A DNA stretch of 64,000 nt from Paenibacillus rhizovicinus. Its GTDB lineage: Bacteria > Bacillota > Bacilli > Paenibacillales > Paenibacillaceae. Positions 16,017-24,133 of this stretch are shown one piece after another. The notes under the pieces are model-generated. The model worked only from the letters and a program-made list of their open reading frames with translations. It was not told where the DNA came from and did not search any database. The stretch lies in the NCBI RefSeq assembly GCF_010365285.1, contig NZ_CP048286.1, forward strand, positions 434,001 to 498,000, in the 5' to 3' direction. How positions within the stretch are numbered: the first letter of the stretch is position 1; the number at the start of each line of letters is the position of its first letter. The translations under genes were made by a program, and so were the position numbers.

Positions 16017-17109
16017 GTACGGAAATGACCGAATCGATACGTTGGAGATGGCCGCAAGCATCACATCGATCATCGTCGGCGTGGGCATTCTGACGCTTCC
16101 CCGGTTGATCGCCGAGACGACGCAATCGTCCGATGGATGGATTTCCATCGCCGTAGCGGGCTTCATTTTGATCGGCCTGGGCTGGGTACTGGCGAAATAC
16201 TGCGGTTTGCTGCACGTCAAAGGTTTCTATGCCTTTAACGCGAAGCTCATTACAGCGCCCGCAGCCGCTCTCGTGACGATCGCGATTTCGATCTATTTCA
16301 TGCTTTACGCCGCGTACGAGGTCAGGGCGATTGCCAATATATCCAAACAATACTTATTCGAACGCACGCCCGTAGAATATATCGCGCTGGCCTTCCTGCT
16401 CGTGGTCGCATACGGGGTCGCCGGCTCGCGCGAAGGCATCATCAGGCTCAACCTGCTCTTCCTGCCGCTCGTCATCGTCATTGCGCTGGCCGTGCTCATA
16501 TTCAGCATCGGAATTATCAACGTCCATGACTTGAAGCCGTTTATGGTAACCGACTGGAAGGGGCTTGCCGCCGGGACCAAACAATGCATCTTCTCGATGA
16601 TCGGATTCGAAGCCATTCTGTTCTACAGCACCATGATGAAGAAGCCGAAGGCCCTGCCCAAAGCGGTCGCCATCGGCCTCGTTATTCCGGTTCTGTTCTA
16701 TCTAACGATCTATATCATCTGCATCGGCGTTTTCACGCAGCCCGCGTTGAAGGAAATCATGTATCCAGCGGTAGAATTGGCGAAGGAAGCGCAAATTCCC
16801 GGCGAATTCTTCGAACGGTTCGAGTCGGTCTTCTTCACCATCTGGGTGATGACCATATTCAATACGACCTGCATGGCGTTCGACGTGTCCATCCATGCGC
16901 TTGATTCCGTCCTGCCCAAAGTCGGCCGCATGAAATGGCTGTTCATCATCTGCCCCGTCATCTACTTGATCTGCATGCAGCCGCAGAATGCTTTGCAATT
17001 CAGCAAGTTTAGCGAGATCATCAGTTATACAGGGATAACGGTCGGCATCCTCATTCCGATCCTTCTGTATGCCTATGCGTTGATTCGAGGGGAGCGAGAA
17101 TCGTCGTGA
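16003..17109 (+). CDS. gerKB: GerA-type spore germination receptor B subunit
   Basis: A 368-residue polytopic protein of the GerAB/endospore germination permease family (APC superfamily), with about ten membrane helices. The N-terminal helix carries SIIVGVGILTLPR, the family equivalent of the ligand-binding helix. Later landmarks are AYGVAGSREGIIRLN, IGFEAILFYSTMMKKPK and the PAVELAKEAQIPGEFFERFES region. It is considered the nutrient-binding subunit. The ATG at 16003 has GGAG upstream and overlaps the end of gerA; a second ATG at 15991 is less well placed. The stop overlaps the GTG start of the next gene. Confidence 0.92.
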   Translation: MNYFEYGNDRIDTLEMAASITSIIVGVGILTLPRLIAETTQSSDGWISIAVAGFILIGLGWVLAKYCGLLHVKGFYAFNAKLITAPAAALVTIAISIYFMLYAAYEVRAIANISKQYLFERTPVEYIALAFLLVVAYGVAGSREGIIRLNLLFLPLVIVIALAVLIFSIGIINVHDLKPFMVTDWKGLAAGTKQCIFSMIGFEAILFYSTMMKKPKALPKAVAIGLVIPVLFYLTIYIICIGVFTQPALKEIMYPAVELAKEAQIPGEFFERFESVFFTIWVMTIFNTTCMAFDVSIHALDSVLPKVGRMKWLFIICPVIYLICMQPQNALQFSKFSEIISYTGITVGILIPILLYAYALIRGERESS

Positions 17110-18311
17110 GAAACAAGGGCATTCGTATCGTCGCGATCGCTTCCCTCCTTTCGTTCGGGCTGACCGGCTGCTGGGACCGCGTTGAAATCAACAAGCGCGG
17201 GTTCGTGGTCGGCGTGGCTCTTGACCAAACCAGGCAGCAAGAAAGCCAAGAGAAGGACACGATTCCCGGGACCAACATGAGGGGAACGTTCCAATTCGTG
17301 GTGCCGGCCGGGCTTAAAACGTCTTCCGGCGGGACGGGACAAGGAGCCGCTGCCGGCCGGGGGTATTTCAATCTCGGCGTCGTGGAAAGCAGCATGGCTG
17401 CGTTGACGGCCATGCTGGCCGCCCGAACGAGCCGTTCGCCCTACTACGAGCATTTGAAGCTGATCATTATTTCGAAAGATATTGCCCGCGACGATTCCAA
17501 GTTCTCGGACGTGCTGGATTTCTTCCTCAGGGGCAAAGAAATGAGACGCGACATGCACGTCCTGATTGCCGAGAACGAGGCAAGCGATGTCCTGAACGTC
17601 AAACCGCTGAACGAGAATTACCCCATCTCGTACATCGAGTCCACGATTACCAACGTGGGAAATACCAATTATATGCTCCACGCGTCCCGGCTCGGCGACA
17701 TCCATGAGTGTCTCCTGCGCAAGAACAGCTTTACGATCCAGAACGTCCGCATGACCCAAGGAGCCATCATGCTGACGGGAGCGGCGCTGTTCGACGGTAA
17801 CGAACATCGCATGCTCGGCGAGCTGAACGGCGAGAACACGCAGGGGCTTAACTTTCTGACCGATCAGGTCAAAGGCGGAATCGTCGAGACGGCGTACAAA
17901 GACAAATCCATCGCTTTCGAGATCATTCGTGCCTCCCGGAAGATCAAGCTGGTGAATAACGATAACGGCAAATTGAAATTCGCCGTTACGATCAATACCG
18001 AAGGCACGTTCGTCAAGTCGGCGAAAGACGTGGATTTAAACGATCCCGCCGTGTTCAATACGATGGAGAAACGCTTCGAAACCGAAATCGTCCGCGTCGC
18101 GAACATTACCTTGAAGACCCTTCAACAAACGTACAAGAAAGACGCGATGGGACTGGGAATGTACCTATTCGAGAATCATTACCGTACCTGGAAGAAGGTC
18201 GAGCCCGATTGGGAACAAGGACGGCAGCTGTTCGCCGAAGCGGAGATCGAAGTGAGCGCGCATGTGAAAATACGACGGATCGGCGACATTGACGAATCGG
18301 AAAGAGGGTGA
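17106..18311 (+). CDS. gerKC: GerA-type spore germination receptor C lipoprotein
   Basis: A 401-residue Ger(x)C-family lipoprotein. A GTG start overlaps the gerB stop, and the signal ends in the lipobox SFGLTGC followed by WDRVEINKRGFVVG, the family hallmark. Further conserved pieces are HLKLIIISKDIARD, FFLRGKEMRRDMHVLIA and the C-terminal stretch ending ETEIVRVANITLKTLQQTY. It sits on the outer face of the inner spore membrane as the third subunit of the receptor. Length matches family norms. Its stop overlaps the start of a small fourth gene. Confidence 0.92.
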   Translation: MRNKGIRIVAIASLLSFGLTGCWDRVEINKRGFVVGVALDQTRQQESQEKDTIPGTNMRGTFQFVVPAGLKTSSGGTGQGAAAGRGYFNLGVVESSMAALTAMLAARTSRSPYYEHLKLIIISKDIARDDSKFSDVLDFFLRGKEMRRDMHVLIAENEASDVLNVKPLNENYPISYIESTITNVGNTNYMLHASRLGDIHECLLRKNSFTIQNVRMTQGAIMLTGAALFDGNEHRMLGELNGENTQGLNFLTDQVKGGIVETAYKDKSIAFEIIRASRKIKLVNNDNGKLKFAVTINTEGTFVKSAKDVDLNDPAVFNTMEKRFETEIVRVANITLKTLQQTYKKDAMGLGMYLFENHYRTWKKVEPDWEQGRQLFAEAEIEVSAHVKIRRIGDIDESERG

Positions 18312-18538
18312 GCAGCGTGTGGGAATCCATTGCAGGCGTTCTTCCTGCGGGTTCGATTCTGATTTGCACGATCTTGTCGGCGACGCTCCCGCTTCTCGTC
18401 TATACAGTCAATAAACGGCTGCATGCAATCGGCGATCCGCCCTGGATGAAGCAGGCTGCGCCGGCGCAGGACGGTCCTGGCGACCCGAAGACCGAAGCTT
18501 CGGGAGCGAACGGCCAGCAAAACCCGTCGACCCCATAG
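18308..18538 (+). CDS. Small single-helix protein closing the ger operon
   Basis: A 76-residue protein with one hydrophobic helix (~residues 13-33, PAGSILICTILSATLPLLVY), then a short basic stretch and a flexible Pro/Gly/Ala-rich tail. Small fourth genes of this sort follow the A, B and C genes of some ger operons and may be receptor accessory (D-type) subunits. It overlaps the gerC stop codon. GTG at 18308 or GTG at 18317 could be the start; the latter has AGAGGG at better spacing. The operon ends at the strong hairpin just beyond. Confidence 0.7.
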   Translation: MSSVWESIAGVLPAGSILICTILSATLPLLVYTVNKRLHAIGDPPWMKQAAPAQDGPGDPKTEASGANGQQNPSTP

Positions 18539-18557
18539 AGATGGGAGTCGACAACAA

Positions 18558-18614
18558 AAACAAGCGATCATTCGAGATCACAGGTCGGCTAACCTGCTCG
18601 AAGATCGCTTGTTT
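18558..18614. terminator. Bidirectional terminator between ger operon and nrdJ
   Basis: A perfect 12-bp outer stem AAACAAGCGATC/GATCGCTTGTTT encloses further pairing (TTCGAG/CTCGAA, AGGT/ACCT). The runs of T on one side and A on the other suit termination of both converging transcripts. Confidence 0.85.
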
Positions 18615-18679
18615 CTGACGCGCGCGCATGCTAAATAGAAATTCACATGTTCACGATGCTGGACTAGACCCGAAAAACA

Positions 18680-21304
18680 TTAATTACACTTGCTGAACCC
18701 GCAATTGCTGCACTGTTTACATCCTTCTACATTAAGAAGCGAGGCAGATCCGCAGGATGGGCACAAGTCGCGCGAGGTGACTTCGCCGTGATGAAGCGAA
18801 TCATCCGCCGCGTAAGGCGATGCAGCTTGAATGGCCGGAGCGGCTTTCACCGGCTCGTAGGCGGCTGCCTGCTCGTTGGTGCTCTCGATATGAATCTCCA
18901 GCGATTTCGCTACCGCATCGGCGATCGATTCCACGCGGTTCGAGCCAAAGCCGATGGCGCCTGTACCGCCAATGCCTTTCAAATGCTTGATCAGGAGCTT
19001 CACCTTGTTGCCATGATCCCCGTAACGAAGGAACAAGGAGCATACGCGGCCCAGCGCTTCCGCCATCGCGAAGACGTCGGAGCCCGCTTTGCCTACATTT
19101 AAGAAGATCTCCCCCGGAATGCCGTTCATATCATTGATGGTAATATATGCCATACCAAACGGCGTATTCACCTTATACGTTGCTCCGCGGAGTACTTGCG
19201 GACGGCGTCTGTACTGCTTGTCGAAGTCCTGCTCCGCCTGCGGCGAAACTTTCGTGTTCAATGCCGCATTGAGCGTGCTGAGCTTGCCTTCCTCTTTGAC
19301 CGCTTCAGCCGTTGCGGCTGCTTCCCCGGCAGCGGCTTCTCCAACAGATGCCTCTCCAACAGCCGAATCCGGCTTGTCATCCTTCTTCGTCGACAATACC
19401 TGGACATCGCGGCTGCCGTCGCGGTAAATCGTTACGCCTTTGCAGCCCAGGTCGAATGCGAGTTCATACAGCTCTTTCGTTTCTTCGACCGTAAAGTCGC
19501 TTGGACAGTTCGCGGTCTTCGAGATCGAGCTGTCTACCCAGCGTTGGATCGCCGCTTGCGCGCGGATATGATCCTTCGCCGACAAGTCCATCGCCGTTAC
19601 GAAGTAATCGGGCAATTCTTCGCCCGGATGCGCATCCTTCCAGGATTGAGCAATAGGAACAAGCTGCTTGTCGAAGCCAAGCCGGCTTTGTCTGAAATAT
19701 TCGAAAGCAAAGTAAGGCTCGATGCCCGTCGAAGTGCCCACCATCGTACCCGTGCTGCCCGTAGGCGCCTGCGTAATAACGGTCACGTTGCGAATGCCTT
19801 TGGCCAGCGCCGCTTCGCCGACTTCCGGGAACTCCGAGATCATGTTCTTCATAAAGCCGCTTTGCAGGAATTTCTCCGCATCGAAGGCTTCGAACGAGCC
19901 TTTCTCTTCGGCGATCTCCGAGGATGCAAGATACGCTTCGCGTGCCATGAAACCATATATTTTATCGAGGAACAGAAGCGATTCCGGGCTGCCGTAACGA
20001 ATATGCAGTTTGATCATCAGTTCGGCGAGACCCATCGTTCCAAGACCTACGCGGCGCTCAAGCTTCTGGTTCCTCTCGTTCTCTTCAAAGTGATAAGGTG
20101 TCGTATCGATGACGTTGTCGAGGAAACGTACGGACCACCGCGTTACTTTCGCCAATTCTTCCCAATCCACATCATGCTTACCTTCATCATAGAACTTGGA
20201 CAAATTAATAGCCGACAGGTTGCAGACGCCCCAGCCCGGCAGCCCCTGCTCACCGCATGGGTTCGTACAGATGATCGGGTTGAAATACCAGCTGTTCGAC
20301 ATTTGATTGTAGTATTCCATGAAGACGACGCCAGGCTCGGCCGATTTCCATGCGGATTCAATAATCGTATGCCATACGTCGCGCGCGCGAACGGTTTTGT
20401 AAGGCACGACGCGTTTACCGAGCTTCTTCCAGGCGTCAAGATCGCCCGTCCACAGTTCATCGTATTCCGGATCCTTCGTATCCGGGAACACCAGCTCCCA
20501 GTCCAGATCTTCCTTCACAGCTTTCATGAAACCGTTGCTGACGCAGACCGACAGGTTCGCATTGGTTACTTGGCCCATGGTCTGCTTCACCGTAATGAAA
20601 TCGACCACATCCGGATGCCAGTCGTTGATCATGAGCATCAGCGCGCCTCTGCGGCTTCCGCCCTGTTCGATCAAGCCGGTCGTGTAGCTGAACAGGCCGC
20701 CCCAGGACACCGCGCCGCTCGAAGAGCCGTTAACGCCAGCCACGATCGCGCGGCGAGGACGCAGCGAAGACAAGTTAATCCCAACGCCGCCGCCGCGGGC
20801 CATGATCTCCGTCATTTCCGTTAAAGTCGTCATAATGCCGCCGCGGCTGTCCTTAGGCGAAGGAATAACGTAGCAGTTGAACAACGTTAATTCTTCGCTT
20901 GCACCGGCACCGGCAGCAATCCGGCCGCCGGGGACCAGTTTCCAGTCATCCAGAATGTAACGGAAACGCTCGGTCCACGTCTGCTGCTTGTCTTCGCCTT
21001 TCTCGGCGCCCGCCATCGCACCGGCCAGGCGGTCCCACATTTCTTCCGGCGTCTTCTCGATCGTAAGCGTTAGTTTCTCCACGCTTGTGGTTACCGTATC
21101 CCCGCTTCTGAGTCTTACGGTTACTTCCGAACCGTTGCGGCCGACGACTTCGCCGACTTCTTTGGCCGGGAATTTCGGATCGTCCTTCGTCAGGACGAGA
21201 ACGATGTCTCCGATCGCCGTTTGGCTCGTATCCGCATTCTTCCAAGCGTAACGGTCCAAAAATATTTTCTCGCTGAGACCTTCCAATTTCCGCGTCATTG
21301 CCAT
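18680..21304 (-). CDS. nrdJ: Vitamin B12-dependent ribonucleotide reductase (class II)
   Basis: A 874-residue adenosylcobalamin-dependent reductase that makes deoxyribonucleotides with or without oxygen. It has the first active-site cysteine in LFNCYVIPSP, the radical-site loop NPCGEQGLPGWGVCNLSAIN, a PTGSTGTMVGTSTGIEP phosphate-binding loop, an Ala/Glu-rich linker (VGEASVGEAAAGEAAA), a TSCPD domain and a C-terminal zinc ribbon (CPSCG..CKQCSNCG). I chose ATG 21304 (AGGA 8 nt upstream); ATGs at 21325 and 21298 are alternatives. Paired NrdR-type boxes upstream predict repression by NrdR. It stands alone, transcribed toward the ger operon. Confidence 0.95.
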   Translation of the reverse strand: MAMTRKLEGLSEKIFLDRYAWKNADTSQTAIGDIVLVLTKDDPKFPAKEVGEVVGRNGSEVTVRLRSGDTVTTSVEKLTLTIEKTPEEMWDRLAGAMAGAEKGEDKQQTWTERFRYILDDWKLVPGGRIAAGAGASEELTLFNCYVIPSPKDSRGGIMTTLTEMTEIMARGGGVGINLSSLRPRRAIVAGVNGSSSGAVSWGGLFSYTTGLIEQGGSRRGALMLMINDWHPDVVDFITVKQTMGQVTNANLSVCVSNGFMKAVKEDLDWELVFPDTKDPEYDELWTGDLDAWKKLGKRVVPYKTVRARDVWHTIIESAWKSAEPGVVFMEYYNQMSNSWYFNPIICTNPCGEQGLPGWGVCNLSAINLSKFYDEGKHDVDWEELAKVTRWSVRFLDNVIDTTPYHFEENERNQKLERRVGLGTMGLAELMIKLHIRYGSPESLLFLDKIYGFMAREAYLASSEIAEEKGSFEAFDAEKFLQSGFMKNMISEFPEVGEAALAKGIRNVTVITQAPTGSTGTMVGTSTGIEPYFAFEYFRQSRLGFDKQLVPIAQSWKDAHPGEELPDYFVTAMDLSAKDHIRAQAAIQRWVDSSISKTANCPSDFTVEETKELYELAFDLGCKGVTIYRDGSRDVQVLSTKKDDKPDSAVGEASVGEAAAGEAAATAEAVKEEGKLSTLNAALNTKVSPQAEQDFDKQYRRRPQVLRGATYKVNTPFGMAYITINDMNGIPGEIFLNVGKAGSDVFAMAEALGRVCSLFLRYGDHGNKVKLLIKHLKGIGGTGAIGFGSNRVESIADAVAKSLEIHIESTNEQAAAYEPVKAAPAIQAASPYAADDSLHHGEVTSRDLCPSCGSASLLNVEGCKQCSNCGFSKCN

Positions 21305-21369
21305 CCGATTGGTCCTGCCTCCCATGTCCCCTTATATCGCGTGCACACCTGTTATTGTATGTGTTCGGG

Positions 21370-21417
21370 AAACTATATATTGTGTGTCTTATAAGTATAC
21401 TACACTACATATGGGTA
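21370..21417. promoter_or_regulatory. Pair of NrdR-type boxes upstream of nrdJ
   Basis: Box 1 (21370-21385) reads AAACTATATATTGTGT, one mismatch from the consensus ACACTATATATTGTGT. Box 2 (21402-21417) keeps the left half ACACTACATAT and is degenerate on the right. Their centres are 32 bp apart, the three-helical-turn spacing known for NrdR box pairs. They lie 65-115 bp upstream of the nrdJ start, suggesting NrdR control. Confidence 0.75.
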
Positions 21418-21571
21418 ACACATGCCGAGTTTCACCTATTTCTACGCTTTTCCGCGCTTACATCACCTATTCTCTTTCTATAGCTTGTCCGTTCGTGCAT
21501 TTTGCTCATTTTTACGCGTCCGAATCGCCTTGGTTTTCACGATCGTTCCTTGTTACTTCATTCCCGTACCG

Positions 21572-21786
21572 TTATTTCTCCCAGAGCTCGATCAAGCGGC
21601 CATCCGGATCTTCTATCCAGATAAACGCGCCAAATTCACTGCTCTCCGGTTGTTTCGCCAGCGGCACGCCAAGACGTTCAAGAGGCTTCATCGTCTCGTC
21701 TAGACTTTCAATACTTCGCCGTACCATTTCTTGATTTCGTCCAGATTCTTCGTTCGCCAAAATATGCCTCCGACACCCGTGATCAT
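21572..21786 (-). pseudogene. VOC/glyoxalase-family gene with an internal deletion
   Basis: An N-terminal piece (MITGVGGIFWRTKNLDEIKKW, to WYGEVLKV) runs directly into a stop, and the adjoining frame supplies a typical VOC C terminus (LDETMKPLERLGVPLA ... FIWIEDPDGRLIELWEK). The middle of a ~120-residue vicinal oxygen chelate protein is missing and the frame is lost at the joint near 21700. The piece ends with the conserved metal-ligand glutamate region (LIELW) intact. It is not functional as one protein. Confidence 0.72.
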
Positions 21787-21928
21787 CTCATCCAGCTCCT
21801 ATCTGTTATCAATAAGCTTCCGAGCGGCTTTACAGTAGTATCCCCCTGATCTCGGTAACATCAGCCACGATTGCTGCAGGACGATGCTGCGTTAGTAGAA
21901 TTATATTGTATGGGATTCAACACCGCGC

Positions 21929-21959
21929 AAAAACCCGCAGACAATCAGCATCTGCGGGT
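21929..21959 (-). terminator. Terminator of the VOC-propeller-VOC operon
   Basis: On the minus strand a perfect 9-bp stem ACCCGCAGA/TCTGCGGGT is followed by a T-run. It lies 34 bp past the stop of the last gene at 21993. Confidence 0.85.
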
Positions 21960-21992
21960 AAGTCGGCACCTATTCGCTCCATCGCATCGTTC

Positions 21993-22436
21993 CTAGTCGA
22001 TATCGAGCAGTTCGAGGATAACGCCCAAATCATCCGTACTTTCCACATAGGCGTATTTATCGCCGTTCTGAATGAGCGGGAAACCGAAGGCTTCAAGCTT
22101 GGCCGCCGTTTCCATCATGCGGTTCTTCGCTTTGAAGGCAATATGATGGACTCCGGGACCTTTCGTATCCAGGAATTCCTTCCACGTCGACGGATCCTCC
22201 GTCGGTTCGATGAACTCAATGACTGTATTCTCCATATGGAAGAAAGAGAGCCTTACTCTTCCTTGCGTAGGCTGCCCCAAATAGGTCACCGTGTCGCTGC
22301 CGTCATCATTCGCCATAATGATCGTTGGAGCAGGAACGCCAAGCAGCTCGGCAAATCGGTTGGTAGCCTTCTCCACGTCACGAACGATCATTGCGATCTG
22401 GCAAACGAAGGTTGTTCCTAGAATCGTATTGTCCAC
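21993..22436 (-). CDS. VOC-family protein, methylmalonyl-CoA-epimerase-like
   Basis: A 147-residue protein with two beta-alpha-beta-beta-beta halves of the vicinal oxygen chelate fold. It has CQIAMIVRDVEKATNRF at the start, FIEPTEDPSTWKEFLDTKG in the middle, GPGVHHIAFKAKN, and a C-terminal VILELLDID supplying the last acidic ligand. Compared with epimerases the first metal ligand His is Gln, so the reaction may differ. It is the last gene of a three-gene operon with a propeller protein and a paralogous VOC protein. A GTG start has GAGGAG upstream. The substrate is unknown; a sugar-derived or other carboxylate is a guess from the regulon context. Confidence 0.82.
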   Translation of the reverse strand: MDNTILGTTFVCQIAMIVRDVEKATNRFAELLGVPAPTIIMANDDGSDTVTYLGQPTQGRVRLSFFHMENTVIEFIEPTEDPSTWKEFLDTKGPGVHHIAFKAKNRMMETAAKLEAFGFPLIQNGDKYAYVESTDDLGVILELLDID

Positions 22437-22488
22437 GTTGTTTCTCCTCTCATCTTCACGAAAGTATGCAGCCGATAGCCGGCCTCGA

Positions 22489-23370
22489 TTAATCCTTCAG
22501 CCTGTAGCTTACGAAAGCAAGCTGCTTATTGTCCGGTGACCAGGAATTGACGTTTAAAGTGCCCTGCCCGCCGAACAGTTCTACAAGCGTACGGCTGTTG
22601 CCGCCCGATGCGGACAGGATCCGAATCTCGACATGCTTATTCGGGGGATGATCTCCCGGAGCGACATCATCCTTACGATAAGCAATGTAAGCTACCGATT
22701 CGCCATCAGGGGATACGTGAGGGAACCAATTATTGCTTTCGTCGATTGTCATTTGGACCTGATCGCCGCCATCGGCATTCATCCGCCACACCTGCATCAG
22801 GCCTGTCCGAACCGAGTTGAACCAAATATGCTTGCCGTCAGGAGAATATTCGGGTCCGTCGTTAAGCCCGGCTGCGTCCGTCAGCTGGGTTTCCAGTCCG
22901 CCGTTCACCGGAATGGTGTAAATATCGTATTCGCCGTTACGCTCCGCGCAATACGCAAGCGTACTTCCGTCCGGCGACCAGCCGTGCAAGTAGCTTGGCG
23001 CCATCGGGGTGACGAGGGTAGGTTCGCCGCCCTGCAAAGGGAACGTATAGATGCGGGACTCGCCGTCCTCGTAAGTATGATGACTGACCGCCACGCGCGA
23101 ATTGTCCGGCGAAAGCACGTGATCGTTGTTGCATTGATTGGCGTAGCCCGATTCGATGACGATGCTGTCTCCCGTTTCAAGGTCGAAGCCGTACAGCCGG
23201 CCCTGGCTGTTATAGATGAGCCGTTTACCGTCGCTCGTCCAATTGGGCGCCTCTATCAAATAATCGAATACGGCCAGCGTACTGCGTTCGCCGCTAATGA
23301 CGTCAACGGTTTCCAGGACGCTGGTTACGTTTCTGCTTTCGGCCTTGCGCGGCTCAATTAATCGCTTCAT
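22489..23370 (-). CDS. TolB/WD40-like beta-propeller protein, cytoplasmic
   Basis: A 293-residue protein built from repeated propeller blades, with recurring SPDG/SPDN and WSPDG turns (for example HVLSPDNSRVAV, LHGWSPDGSTLAY, PEYSPDGKHIWF, PHVSPDGESVAY). This is the PD40 pattern seen in TolB and oligogalacturonate-lyase-like proteins. No signal peptide is present, so it is cytoplasmic, unlike TolB itself. Propellers with this pattern may bind or cleave carbohydrates; the neighbouring sugar-isomerase-like gene and LacI regulator make a sugar-related role plausible but unproven. A GGAG site precedes the ATG, 17 bp after the upstream VOC gene. Confidence 0.82.
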   Translation of the reverse strand: MKRLIEPRKAESRNVTSVLETVDVISGERSTLAVFDYLIEAPNWTSDGKRLIYNSQGRLYGFDLETGDSIVIESGYANQCNNDHVLSPDNSRVAVSHHTYEDGESRIYTFPLQGGEPTLVTPMAPSYLHGWSPDGSTLAYCAERNGEYDIYTIPVNGGLETQLTDAAGLNDGPEYSPDGKHIWFNSVRTGLMQVWRMNADGGDQVQMTIDESNNWFPHVSPDGESVAYIAYRKDDVAPGDHPPNKHVEIRILSASGGNSRTLVELFGGQGTLNVNSWSPDNKQLAFVSYRLKD

Positions 23371-23387
23371 CGCTGTATCTCCTTCAC

Positions 23388-23840
23388 TTAAGCTCTTGGC
23401 TTGATATTCAAATTAACGCCCAAATCTTCTTCGCTGTCCACGATCGTCCAGCTGCTGCCGGGATAGTAACCGATCGTTCGCATGACATAGCCCATTTCCT
23501 CCAGCTCGCCGATAACGGCGTCGCGCTTCTCGCCGACCTGGAAGCCCAGATGATGAACGCCGTTTCCATGCTTGTCGAGGAACTCGCGGAACGTGCTTTC
23601 ATGCTCGTCCGGTTCGTGCAGCTCGATGATGAATTTGCCAACCTGTATATTGGCGAGTTTAAGGCCGTAATAAGCGGGCTTGCCGCGATAAGTCAAATCG
23701 GGATTGTGGGACGGTGGATGATTGTGGATCTCGGGTACGGGCACGTTGAAAAATTTCGCCCAAGTCTCGGCGGCCTTCTGAATGTCTTTGACTACAATGG
23801 CGATCTGTATAAATCCGTCTAATTCAACATTGTTCTCCAT
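23388..23840 (-). CDS. VOC-family protein, first gene of operon
   Basis: A 150-residue vicinal oxygen chelate protein related to the one at 21993. Landmarks are IQIAIVVKDIQKAAETWAKF at the start, FIIELHEPDEHESTFREFLD, GNGVHHLGFQVGEKRD and YPGSSWTIVDSEEDLGVNL. It resembles methylmalonyl-CoA-epimerase-like proteins of unknown specificity. A partial copy of its C-terminal half occurs at 33093-33275, showing duplication or shared ancestry. It leads the operon and has an AGGTG site. A palindrome matching those around the LacI gene (23886-23901) lies ~50 bp upstream, so it is probably in that regulon. Confidence 0.82.
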   Translation of the reverse strand: MENNVELDGFIQIAIVVKDIQKAAETWAKFFNVPVPEIHNHPPSHNPDLTYRGKPAYYGLKLANIQVGKFIIELHEPDEHESTFREFLDKHGNGVHHLGFQVGEKRDAVIGELEEMGYVMRTIGYYPGSSWTIVDSEEDLGVNLNIKPRA

Positions 23841-23885
23841 CGCTAAAGCACCTCATTTCGCCTATGTACAATCGCTTCAAGATTC

Positions 23886-23901
23886 GTGAACACGTGTCCA
23901 C
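23886..23901. promoter_or_regulatory. LacI-type operator before the VOC operon
   Basis: GTGAACACGTGTCCAC, a near-palindrome centred on CG, resembles the two operators at 25191-25208 and 25270-25285. It lies 46 bp upstream of the first VOC gene. A second, looser match is in 23976-24017 (TTTATGTAAACGCGCG). Confidence 0.5.
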
Positions 23902-24057
23902 GGCCTCATCATACACAACTCGTAAAAGCGCTGTCAATCGTTTGTTTATATGCTAATATGGCATTACTAGCTAAGGACGTCGTAATTCCGTTTATGTAAA
24001 CGCGCGTTAAACTAACGTTCTATCCCTTGCCATGATCCGATTTCAAGCAGCAAGAAG

Positions 24058-24087
24058 AGACCCGCGGCTAATTATCGCCGCGAGTCT
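24058..24087 (-). terminator. Probable terminator of the LacI-type regulator
   Basis: An 11-bp imperfect stem AGACCCGCGGC/GCCGCGAGTCT lies 47 bp past the regulator stop codon. The T-run after it is poor (CTCTTCTTG), so termination efficiency is uncertain. Confidence 0.5.
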
Positions 24088-24133
24088 AATGGAACGGTAT
24101 GGCGTTTGCAGGGGAATCGATTTCGCCCGGTTC

